From assembly GCA_948444845.1 (NCBI GenBank), contig CAOJVB010000020.1, forward strand, positions 1-34,096: a stretch of DNA of 34,096 nucleotides, in the 5' to 3' direction. The notes under the pieces were generated by a model, which worked only from the letters and a program-made list of their open reading frames with translations, was not told the origin of the DNA and did not search any database. Made by a program: the position numbers and the translations under genes. Below, piece by piece: positions 18,862 to 29,800 of the stretch. The stretch's first letter is position 1. Every line of letters starts with the position of its first letter. This stretch comes from an uncultured Clostridiaceae bacterium. GTDB taxonomy: Bacteria > Bacillota > Clostridia > TANB77 > CAG-508.

Positions 18862-19152
18862 ATGAAAGGAATTAACTTATTAGAGAAAGAACTTTTACTA
18901 GATGACAAGCAAATTGAAATGTTAGCCTTTGCTATTAAGCCACAAGATATTAAGAATTATATCAATGAACACAGAGAAGAATATCGAAGTTGGTTATTCA
19001 GTGAGTATTTTGCAGAGTTTAACAGAAAATATAACTTAATTACTCAAGATTTTATTAGTAAAATGTATGAGTCAATAAAAGAATCATACACGAATCTAAA
19101 ACTAATGTTAAAAAATAAATATGAAAAGGAGTGTGTTGAAAATGATGAATAA
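18862..19152 (+). CDS. Small hypothetical protein, 96 residues
   Basis: I start at ATG 18862 because of GGAGGG 9 bases upstream; the longer frame from 18790 lacks a ribosome site and runs through the hairpin. It is helical and charged (LLDDKQIEMLAFAIKPQDIK). Its last 11 bases overlap the start of the serine recombinase, so the two are translationally coupled. The function is not recognised. Confidence 0.7.
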   Translation: MKGINLLEKELLLDDKQIEMLAFAIKPQDIKNYINEHREEYRSWLFSEYFAEFNRKYNLITQDFISKMYESIKESYTNLKLMLKNKYEKECVENDE

Positions 19153-20680
19153 CACTATTAAAGCTGTAATATATGCTAGATTTAGTTCACATAAACAGAA
19201 CACGACAAGTACAACCGCACAGTTGAACGAGTGTAGGGCATTTGCTGAAAGAAATGGTTACTATATTGTTGGAGAGTATATTGATGAAGCTATCTCTGGA
19301 AAATCTGATGACAGACCAGAATTTTTGAGAATGATAGAAGATAGTTCAAAAGGAAAATTTGATAGAATAATCGTATATCAACTTGATCGCTTTGCTAGAA
19401 ATAGATATGATAGTGCAAACTACAAAAACAAGTTAAGGAAAAATGGAGTTAGAGTTCTATCAGCCAAAGAAAATATTTCTGATGACGCTTCTCGGAATAA
19501 TGATGGAAAGTGTGCTTGAAGGTATGGCAGAATATTATTCTGTTGAATTAGCACAGAAAGTAAATAGAAATATGCTACTAAATGCAGAGAAAGGGAGTTT
19601 CAACGGGGGAAAACCCGCACTTGGCTATAAATTAGAAATAGAAGACTTTGGCACATATAAGAAAAAGAAACTTGTCATTGATGAAGAAACAGCACCTATT
19701 GTGAAAAAAGTATTTGAAATGAGAGCGAACGATGTACCAGTTAAAGATATTATAAAATTCCTTAATGATAACAAGTACAAAAATAGCAGAAACAGACCAT
19801 TTAACAAAAATTCACTACAACACTTATTCAACAACAAAAAATACATAGGAATTAACACTTATGGAAAAGAAGAATTTCCTAATGCAGTTCCAAGAATTAT
19901 AGATGATGAGTTATTTGAAAAGGTGCAAAAGATTAAAGAGAAATACAAACACTCTCCGGGAATTAAAAAAGCAACAGAAAGATACCTACTAACTGGAAAA
20001 ATATTTTGCGGACATTGTCGGTAGCAACTATATTGGAAAATCTGGAAACTCTAAAACTGCAAAAATGTATAGATACTATCGTTGCAACAAGAGAAATGAC
20101 AAAAGTTGCAAGAATAGAACTATACCAAAGGACTATATCGAAGACAAAGTAGTTAGAAAGTTAAAAACTCTACTTACAGAAAAAAATATCGAAAAAATCT
20201 CAAAGAAGATATACGAAACCTGTCAAAAGGAAAATAACTCAAATATAGTAATTCAAAATCTAGAAAAGAAAAAGAAACAACTTAATAAAAACATAGAAAA
20301 CCTAATGGTTGCTTTGGAGCAAGGACAACATATAGATATGATTAGCAACAGAATTACACAAAATGAGATAGAACTTGAAGAAACACAAAGTCAGTTTTTA
20401 ATAGAAATGGCAAAAATCTTCAAACTTTCTGAAAAAGAAATCAAATTTTTCTTGACAAGGCTACAAGATGGTGATATACTAGATGACAGTTACAGAAAAG
20501 TGCTAGTTGATATGCTAGTCAACTCAATACTGGTTTATGACAATGAATTAGTTATAATCTGTAATGTTGGAAACAAGCCAATTACTTTAACGATTGACTT
20601 GATTGAAGATATAAAGAGTGAATTAGTAACTGACCCGTTTACGCTTGTTAAACGGTTCGGTTCACCAAAATATAAAATAA
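19142..20680 (+). CDS. Large serine recombinase, with three +1 shifts at CGG
   Basis: Site-specific integrase of the element. Start ATG 19142, with AAGGAG upstream, overlapping the preceding gene. The N-terminal resolvase domain has YARFSS with S15 as likely nucleophile and YQLDRFARN; then a recombinase domain, a zinc ribbon (CGHCG ... YRCNKRNDKSCKN) and a coiled coil. The plain reading is broken at 19519 and 20024, and passes through the terminator to 20727. Skipping the C at CGG 19493, 20019 and 20653 gives one 511-residue protein of normal family length: DASGIMMESVLEGMAEYYS, CGHCGSNYIG, and an end at TAA 20678-20680 just before the hairpin. Without recoding it is a multiply broken pseudogene. 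Confidence 0.88.
19493..19495 (+). other. CGG frameshift site 1 in recombinase
   Basis: TCT-CGG-A read as TCT-GGA joins DDAS to GIMMESVLEG, a conserved junction in this family, with Gly at the expected place. Unshifted translation stops at 19519. Confidence 0.78.
20019..20021 (+). other. CGG frameshift site 2 in recombinase
   Basis: TGT-CGG-T read as TGT-GGT restores the zinc-ribbon Cys-Gly-His-Cys-Gly. Unshifted, the next codon is TAG. Confidence 0.78.
20653..20655 (+). other. CGG frameshift site 3 in recombinase
   Basis: AAA-CGG-T read as AAA-GGT gives the tail KGSVHQNIK and TAA at 20678-20680. Unshifted, translation would run through the entire terminator hairpin to 20727. The support here is placement of the stop, not a conserved motif. 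Confidence 0.65.
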
Positions 20681-20715
20681 GATGTGTAAAATGTACTATT
20701 AATTTTACACATCTT
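20679..20715 (+). terminator. Terminator of the recombinase gene
   Basis: AAGATGTGTAAAAT (20679-20692) and ATTTTACACATCTT (20702-20715) form a perfect 14-bp stem with a 9-base loop, followed by ATTTTATATT. The sequence is symmetrical enough to work in both directions. Confidence 0.85.
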
Positions 20716-20742
20716 ATTTTATATTGATATATAATTAATTTA

Positions 20743-20777
20743 CAAAGGAGAAAATATTTAGTTTCCTCCTTTGTTTT
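20743..20777. terminator. Hairpin between convergent recombinase and giant gene
   Basis: CAAAGGAG (20743-20750) pairs with CTCCTTTG (20766-20773), with TTTT after it on the plus strand. It lies 50 bases past the giant gene's stop and may serve that gene on the minus strand. Confidence 0.55.
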
Positions 20778-20828
20778 GATAGTAATTTCTTTTTTTACAG
20801 CTTCCATCACTTTAATTTATTTTGTATA

Positions 20829-23800
20829 TTATAGTTTAATCTTTTTAATTACTGCTTGATTTAAAGTTGAAAGGTCTGTTGCTGTTATTTTTTCGTTTCC
20901 GTCTATATCTGCTGCTAACGCTTTTACTCCTTCTAGTTTAATTTTCTTAATTAAAACTTGATTTAGTGTTGAAAGGTCTGTTGCTGTTACTTTTCCATTT
21001 CCATCTATGTCTCCTCTTACTGCTATTTGGTATTCATAAGTCTCTCCTTCTTTTTCTACAATTGCCTTATATCCTGTTCCTACAAACTTATTAGGTGCAA
21101 CTTCATTTCCTTTTGAATCATATATTTTAATGTTTCCATCTATTTGTATATTTTGTATAAAGCTATTAACTGTCGTTTCTGGGCTTACTTTACTTATGTA
21201 TTTTTCTACTCCATCTATATTATATTTATCTGATGCTATTACTTCTTTTCTCCATTTTGCATAAAATACTTTGTCCCCTGTTTCACCTGGTGCTATTTGT
21301 AGTACTGGTTCTCCTATACATGCCTCATTTTCATACCATCCTGCAAATTCAAAGCCATCTTTTTCAACTTTCTTTGATAGATATACTTGTTCTCCATATG
21401 TATATTTATTTTGTGGTCTTCTTGTTACTGTTCCTCCATTTAATACATATGTTATATTATATATTTCTCTATTATAATATAGTTTTAATACTAAACTTCC
21501 ATCTGCTGCTACTATTCCAGAAGGAATTCTATTTGGATGAGATGTATTTTCTACAAATCCTTCATAATCCTTTGGTACTGCTGTAACAAGTTTACCTGGA
21601 TATTCTTCAAAATATTCTACTTCACATATATAACCTTCTACTTCTTCATCTTCTGTCCTTCTATAATGTTCTACTTTATATTTAGCTTTTTGTAATTGTA
21701 AAGTATTTATTATTCTATTTCCATTTATAGTTTTTGCATAATAGTATAAGTCTCCATCATTTTTCTCTATTTCGTCTATTTCATATACTATTACATTTCC
21801 ATTTGAATCATATTTTGGTAAGTTTTCTATTTGTCCTTTCCATGTATTTGTATCTCCATTTAGAGCATTTGCCACAGTCAATTCTACTTGGCCTATTATA
21901 TTATTTCCACTCTTTGCTACTATTATTACACTCTCTGGACGTTTTCCTGCTTCATTATTATTGTCTACCCATTCTTTTATTACTTCAATATTTATTTTAT
22001 CATCTGGTACTGTGAATGTATTTGTTACTGTTCTTTCCAATTGATTTATAGTCTTAGTGTAGAATTTCAAGTCTCCTATTGTTTTCTCTATTTCATCTAT
22101 TTCATAAGTTATCTCATTTCCATTACTATCGTATTTTGGTAAATTTTCTATTTGTCCTTTCCATGTATTTTTATCGCTTTCTAGAGCATTTGCCACAGTT
22201 AATTCTACTTGACCTATTATATTATTTCCACTCTTTGCTACTATTATTACACTTTCTGGACGTTTTCCTGCATTATTGCTATTATCTACCCATACTTTTG
22301 TTACTTCTATATTTATAGTTTCACTTGGCACTGCATACGTGTTTGTTACTGTTCTTGTCAATTGATTTATAGTTTTAGTATAGAACTTCAAGTCTCCTGC
22401 TGTTTTTTCTATTTCGTCTATTTCATATACTATTACATTTCCATTTGAATCATATTTTGGTAAGTTTTCTATTTGTCCTTTCCATGTATTTGTATCTCCA
22501 TTTAGAGCATTTGCCACAGTTAATTCTACTTGGCCTATTATATTATTTCCACTCTTTGCTACTATTATTACACTTTCTGGACGTTTTCCTGGCGCATTAT
22601 TATTGTCTTCCCATTTTTTTGTTACATCTATACCTATTCTTTCATCTGGTACTGTAAATGTGTTTGTTACTGTTCTTGTTTCTTGATTTATAGATTTTAC
22701 ATAGAATTGTAGGTCTCCACTATTTTTCTCGATTTCATCTATTGTGTATGGTATTACATCTGCATTACTATCATATTTTGGTAAGTTTGTTATTTGGCCT
22801 GTCCATGTATTTTCATCGCTTTCTAGAGCATTTGCCACAGTTAATTCTACTTGGCCTACTACATTATTCTCTCTTTTAACTACAATTATTACACTTTCTG
22901 GACGTTTGCCTGGTACATTATTATTGTCTTCCCATTTTTTTGTTACATTTATACTTACTTTTTCATCTGGTACTGTAAATGTATTTGTTACTGTCCTTGT
23001 TTCTTGATTTATAGATTTTACATAGAATTGTAGGTCTCCACTATTCTTTTCTGTTTCATCTATTGTATATTCTATTACATTACCATTACTATTATATTTT
23101 GGTAAGTTTGTTATTTGACCTGTCCATATATTGTTATTATCTATTAGCACATTTGCCACAGTTAATTCTACTTGGCCTAGTGTACTTTCTCCGCTCTTTG
23201 CTAATATTATTACACTTTCTGGACGTTTTCTTGGTGTGTTATTATTATCTTCCCACACTTTTTCTACATCTAAATTTATAGTTTCTCTTGGTACTGTGAA
23301 TGTGTTAGTTATCACATTTCCTTGTATACTTGATACATAGAATTTTAAGTCGCCTTCGTTTACTGCACTTTCTACTATTGTATACACTATTTCATTTCCG
23401 TTTCCATCATATTTTGTTAAACCACTAAATGTTACACTACTTTCTGAACTTGTAATTACTTTTTCAGCTGATACAGTTTCTCCATTCATTATTTTAATCT
23501 TGATATTTTCTGGTCTATGCATTCTTTGTTCTTCTGTATCTATCCATACTTTATTTACTTCTATACTTATTGTTTCATCTGGTACTGTAAATGTATTAGT
23601 TATTGTATTTCCTTCTACATTTGACACATAGAATTTTAAGTCGCCTTCGTTTACTGCACTTTCTACTATTGTATACACTATTTCATTTCCATTTCCATCA
23701 TATTTTGTTAAATCACTAAATGTTACTCTACTTTCTGTACTTGTTATTATTTTTTCTGCTGATACTGTTTCTCCATTCATCACTTTAACTTTAATACTTG

Positions 23801-26800
23801 CTGGTCTATGTACTCGTTGTTCTTCTGTGTCTACCCATACTTTGTTTACATCTATACTTATTGTATCTGTTGGTACTGTAAATGTATTGGTTATTGTTCT
23901 TGTTTCTTGGTCTACACTTGATGTATAGAATTTTAAGTCGCCTTCATTTTCTTCTGCTTCTTGTATTGTATATATTATTACATTTGCATCATCATCATAC
24001 TTTTGTAAATCTTTGAATGTTACATTTTCTTCTGAATTTGAAATTACCTTTTCTTCTACTACAGTGTTTCCATTCTTTATTTGTATTTTTATGTTGTCTG
24101 GTCTACGCATACTTTGTTCTTCTGTATCTACCCATACTTTATTTACTAATATATCTGTTTTTATTTCTTTTATATTGTCTGGAACTCTAAATGTGTTTGT
24201 TATTGTTTTTGTTTCTGGATTTATACTTGATACATAAAATGCTAAGTCACCTTTTACTACTTCCTCTTCTACAATTGTATAGTCTATTTCATTTCCATCA
24301 CTATCATATTTAATTAAGTCTTCGAATGTTACACTTTCTTCTGAATTTGAGATTACTTTTTCTTTTACTATAGTTTCCCCATTCATTATCTTAATTTTAA
24401 TATTTTCTGGCCTACGTACTTTTTGTATTTCTGTGTCTACCCATATTTTTCTTACTGTTATATTCGTTTTTGCTTCTCTTATATCATCTGGTAGTGTAAA
24501 TGTATTTGTTATTGTATTTCCTTCTACACTTGACACATAGAATTTTAAGTCTCCTTCATTTATTGTTGTTTCCTCTACCCTATAGGTTATTTCATTTCCT
24601 TCGCTATCATATTTTGGTAAGTTTGTAAATACTGTTCCTAATTCTGTGCTTGAAATTACTTTTTCTCTTATTACAGTGTCACCATTTTTTATTTGTATTT
24701 TTATATTCTCTGGTCTATGTACTTTTTGGATTTCTGTATCTACCCATACTTTTATTGGTTTTACCATTGTTGCAATTGTTACATCTAATGTGTTTTCAAA
24801 TAATATAGTTACATTATTATCTTCTGTTTTGCTTGCCGTTACTTTATTACCTGTAATTGTTCCTATAGTTATTTCTTTTGTGCTACTGTCTCTTGTAAAT
24901 TCTATAGTCTTTATTCCATTTGCTATTAAGTAGCTTGGTGAATTATTTAGTTCCTTTAATGTTACAGTTACTTTTCCTGTTCCTTTTATGTGGTTTAGGT
25001 TTATTTCTCCATTTTCATCTGTTAGTAATTCTTTATAGTAGTTTTCTCCACTTTCCGCTTGTACATGTACACCTATTAATGTACCTGCTACCTTATAATC
25101 TTTGTCTTCACTATCTACTTTTATTACTTTTATATTATAGCCTTCGCCTTCTTCTGAACTTTCTTCTCCGTTTAAAGCTACATTCTTTAATAATAAGTGA
25201 ATAAATTCATCACCATATTTTTCTACTTCCGCATTTCCACTTTCTATATAAGCATTTGTAATTACGTTTATGCCTTTTTGTTTACTTACTTCTACTTTTA
25301 ATACTATTGGTGTTTCATCTAAAGCATATCCAAATGGTGCTTGTACTTCTGTTATTTTATATGTATATAATGCTGATGATTGTACATCTGGCATTGGTAT
25401 ATTTTGAGCTGCTAATAATACCTCTTCATAGCTTCCTACTTCAAATGTTTCTCCTGTTTCTTCTAGTAATATATTGTATTTTGCTCCTATTAGTATTAAA
25501 TCTTTATCCTTAGAGTCTACTTTATTTGCTCCTATTACAAATGTTGCATCTGGATAGTTTCTTACCCTTATTGTTATCTTCTTTGCATCATTATCTATAA
25601 ATACGTCAACATTGCTGCTTCCTTGACTTAGTTTTATCCAACCTGTTTGGCTATCTACATTTAATAATACTTGTTTTTCTTTAATGTCAAATCTTCTTCC
25701 TGGTGGTGGTACAAGTTCTGTTATTCTTATACTTACTTTTCCTGTTCCATACATATCATTTATATATATTCTACCATCTTTGTCAGTCAAAGCTGTTTTT
25801 GTAATTCCTTGCATACCACTTTCATTGTCAACATCTATTTTTATTTTTGCATTTTCAAATGTAATACTTGAATAATATGCATCTGCTTTTATTAATTCTA
25901 TATCATATTTTAATCCTTCTGCTTTTTTTGTATTTAGCACATTTATTTCTATATATTCTGTATTTTGATTTGTTATTTCTGCATTAGTGCCACTTACATT
26001 TGCTGAAGCTATTTTTCCTTTTGCATAGTTTACTGTTAATGTAAGGTCTCCCTCTAATTTGTTATATCCTTGTGGTGCTTCTAGTTCTCTTATAGTAAAT
26101 GTATGTACTCCATCTTCTTTTGTTGGAAGACTTATATATTCTGCACCTTCATCTCCAGTTATAAGTTCATATTTTTCATTAGTTTCATTGTCAATTATTT
26201 CAAATTTGCTATTTTTTAGAGTTATTTCTTCATCATCATAATCCTGTTTTAATATTGATAATCCTATTCCTTTTGGCATTTCTTTAATTGTCATATTTAT
26301 AATTTTATTTATATTATCAATTATTACTGTCGCATTTTCACTAGAATCATCATTTAACATTGTTATCATATGAGATTCTTCATCTCTATGTATTCGTATT
26401 TCATGTTTTTGTTCGTCTAATGAATAGCTTTCTGGTGCATTAATTTCTGATATTGTTATTTTGAAATCTCCAAAGCCACTTAAGTCTGATAATAATACTC
26501 TTCCTGTATTATTTGTATTTACAAGTTTTACTGTTTGCTCATTGTTTCCTTCATTTAATACAGTTACCATATATAATGCATCTTTTACTCTTATCTTGTC
26601 ATTATATTTGTTTACTTTATCTATTTGTATTCCAAATACTGGTGTTTCGGCTTCCCCTGGTCTTATAGGGCTTGTAATACTTCCTGAGCCTGAACCTCCT
26701 GTGCCTCCTGAACCTGAGCCTCCTGTTCCTGGTTTTGTTATTCCTCCAGAACCTCCTGTTCCACTGGCACCACCAAGACCACCTGAGCCTGAACCTCCTG

Positions 26801-29800
26801 AACTTCCAGAGCCGCTTCCACTTCCTGAACCAGAACCTGTTCCTCCTCCTGTTATTATTCCTCCAGCACCGCTTCCGCCAGAACCTGTTCCGCTTCCGGA
26901 ACCTCCTGAACCACCTGAGCTTCCGCCCCATGATCCACCTATTCCGCTAGAGCCTCCTGTTCCTGAACCTCCACCTGAACCAGAACCTCCTGAGCCGCTT
27001 CCACCGCCTATGCCAGAGCCTGTTCCTCCAATCCATGAGCCTCCTGTTCCGCCAGAGCCTCCGCCGCCTATAATAGTTCCATTACCTGAGCCTCCACCAT
27101 ATGATGTTCCATATTTTTCATTTCCTATTATTACACGTATTTCTTCATTGTCTTTTATGTTTCCACCCTCTAGTACACTTATTGTTCCTCCTTCATTTTT
27201 TACTATTACAGTCATTGTACTAGTAATACGGCGATATTTATATGGTGCTCTTAATTCTTTTATTTCTATAGTAGTAGTTCCTTCTGGGAAGTATACATTT
27301 GGTATTATTAAAACTCCATCTGCTTTTGTGCCTTTTTCTACTTTTATTTTACCTGAAGTAGGGTATACAAATGTTACTTCAAATATGGCACTTCCAAGTT
27401 TTATTCTATTATCATTATAGTCTCTTTTTTCTATTTTGAATGTCTTTAAGTCTTGTTCAATGTTTACACCTGACGAATAATTATTCATTACTGTTAATTT
27501 TATATCAACTTGAACATATTGTTCTTCTTCATACTCACTATATTCTTGGTTTATTATATGGTAATAGCTTAAGCCGTCTAAAACATTCATATAACTTATT
27601 TGCATTTTTCCTGTTGGGTCTACTTCATAGTATGCTTCAAAACCTATATCTTGGTTAATTCTTTCATATCCTATTGGTACTGTTTTTTCTGTTATCCAGA
27701 ATGTTAATTTTCCTTTTTGAGTTACTAAATACTCTGGGAATTCACATCCTAATTCCTCTATAAGTTTCCCACTTGTTATTTTTGCTAAACCATTATCATC
27801 TGTTGTTAAGTCCCATGTCTTTCCACTTGTCATTTCTCTTAACTGCATTGTTACACCTTGCAATGGACGCATGAATTTATCTACCTTTGTTATATATATT
27901 GTATTATTTAGCTTTTCTTTTGCTTTATTATTTTCAGAGTCTATTTTATATATATTTCTATCTACTATTATTGTTTTTGATTCATTGTCTATTGTTACGC
28001 CTTCTACCTCACTAGATAATACATATTTTCCATCTTCTGTTTTAATTACAGGTATTTTTATTTCTTCTTTTACCATTTTATAGCCATCTGGCACTTTTGT
28101 TCTTTTTATTGTTAATAATATTTCTTCTCCATTTGTGAATTCTAATATTATTTCACCATTTTCATTCGTAACTTTATTTACAGTTATTGTGCTTGTCATT
28201 CCATTATTCAATACTTTTTGAGTTACTTTATATTTTACATCTTGTATTTTTGCTCCTGTATCTAAGTCTCTCTCAATTATTTTTAGGTCATAATCACTAA
28301 ATATTGAACCTTCTCCTATTAGTCTTTCTTCTTCGATGTCTATATTGGTAATTGTATTTTGTGTATTTACATTCATTTCAGTTACAATACTTGTATTATT
28401 CTCTTTATTTGCTGATATATTAAAGCTCATAACTTTTATAATTGTTCCTGCCTCGTTGAAAGTTACTGCTATATATGTTTTATCTGTATTTTCCTTATAA
28501 CCATATGGTGTAGCTATTTGCTCTAATTGGTATACAAATGTTCCCATTGCAGGTGGTTCTATATTTCTAAATTCTATCATCCCATCTTCTGTAGTTGTAT
28601 GTTCTTCTGTAGTTCCATCTGGGAATGTTACTTTGAATTTTACATTTGCTACTTTTATGTCATTATCAACATTGTCTACAGTGTTAATTCTTATTGTGTT
28701 ACTATAATCTTCAGTATAACTTAAATAGTTTATATTTAAAGTATTTTCCTCTACATTTGCTTCTATTCCTGAAGTTTTTGCTCCTGTTAGTTCTATATTA
28801 TTTTCATCGTTTACTTTTATTTCTGCATATCTTTCACTATCATATTCAGCATATCCTTCTATATTTTCTGCTTGTTTAATGTATACTTTCATCGTATTTT
28901 TTCCAATAACATTTGCTATAAAAATGTTTCCATTTTCATCTGTTACATTTCCTAAGTATTCTTTAGTTGTTCCATCTATATATTCAACTATTACATCATA
29001 TTTTGCATTTGCTATTGCTTCATCACTATAACCATCTAAATTTGTTATATTAACATTAAAGTTTTGCTCAAACACCTTATCATAATATAGTTTTAATACT
29101 AGACTTCCATCTGCTGTAACAACTCCAGTTTTTATATTTTCTTGTTTCGTTCTATTTAGTATATATCCTTCAATTACTTTTGTATTTGCATTTACTGTTG
29201 TTCCCATTATTCCATGTAATTCTTCTGTTTCTGATAGATAGTATCCATCTAATGTATCATTTTGTATATAATACTCTACTTTATATAGTATATCTTCTTG
29301 TGGTTCCCATTTTGCATAGTAATGTTTGTCTCCATTTTCTCCTATAATTATTTTTGTTATTACTTCACCTGTAAATTCTTTATTGTCATACCAGCCTTTA
29401 AATATATATCCTGGTTTTGTAGGTATTGGAAGAATATATTCTTTTCCATATTCATACTCTGATGGGTACTCACTTTCTATTGTTCCATCTCCTAAGTCTA
29501 GTTCTAACTTAAATTTGTATGATATAGCAGAAGAAATCTTTACTGGTATATTGCTATCATTTGTTGTTCCATCTCCTATTACTCCATCTGTGTTGTCTCC
29601 CCATGCCCATAAGTTTCCTTCTTCATCTATTGCTAAGCTATTATATAGTCCTCCATCTATTTCTTTAAATTTTGTTTCGTCTTTTATTTGTATTGGACTT
29701 ACTTTATTCGCTATTGTTCCATCTCCTAATTGTCCCTTATTATTTAGTCCCCACATCCATAAGTTCCCTTCTTCATCTATTGCTAAGCTATGGCTATCTC

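Larger units (their letters stand above)
13414..20715. mobile_element. Accessory region, probable integrative mobilizable element (borders unresolved)
   Basis: Between tRNA-Glu and the recombinase terminator lie XRE regulator, orphan HsdS, rolling-circle Rep, small ORFs and a large serine recombinase in last position. That gene set is typical of small Clostridia integrative elements. No relaxase or conjugation gene is recognised. Exact ends are not visible: serine recombinase att cores can be very short. The first 900 bases may be older debris rather than part of the element. Confidence 0.5.

Noticed and set aside
13408..20670. TCACCAAAA occurs at the tRNA-Glu 3' end and again at 20662-20670, as if a short att duplication.
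   Set aside because: Only 9 bases, and the right copy lies inside the recombinase coding end. Serine recombinases do not usually target tRNA ends. It could easily be chance.
21781..24765. A CRISPR-like regular repeat pattern.
   Set aside because: The periodic repeats are about 300 bases long and are coding Cna_B-like domain units, not short repeats with spacers.
26617..26931. A minus-strand frame rich in Arg, Trp and Phe opposite nothing else.
   Set aside because: It is another frame of the same Gly/Ser linker; its composition simply reflects GGN and TCN codons shifted by one.
26461..27420. A 319-residue plus-strand frame rich in Pro-Glu-Pro-Pro.
   Set aside because: It is the complement of the Gly/Ser linker in the giant minus-strand gene and has no ribosome site.
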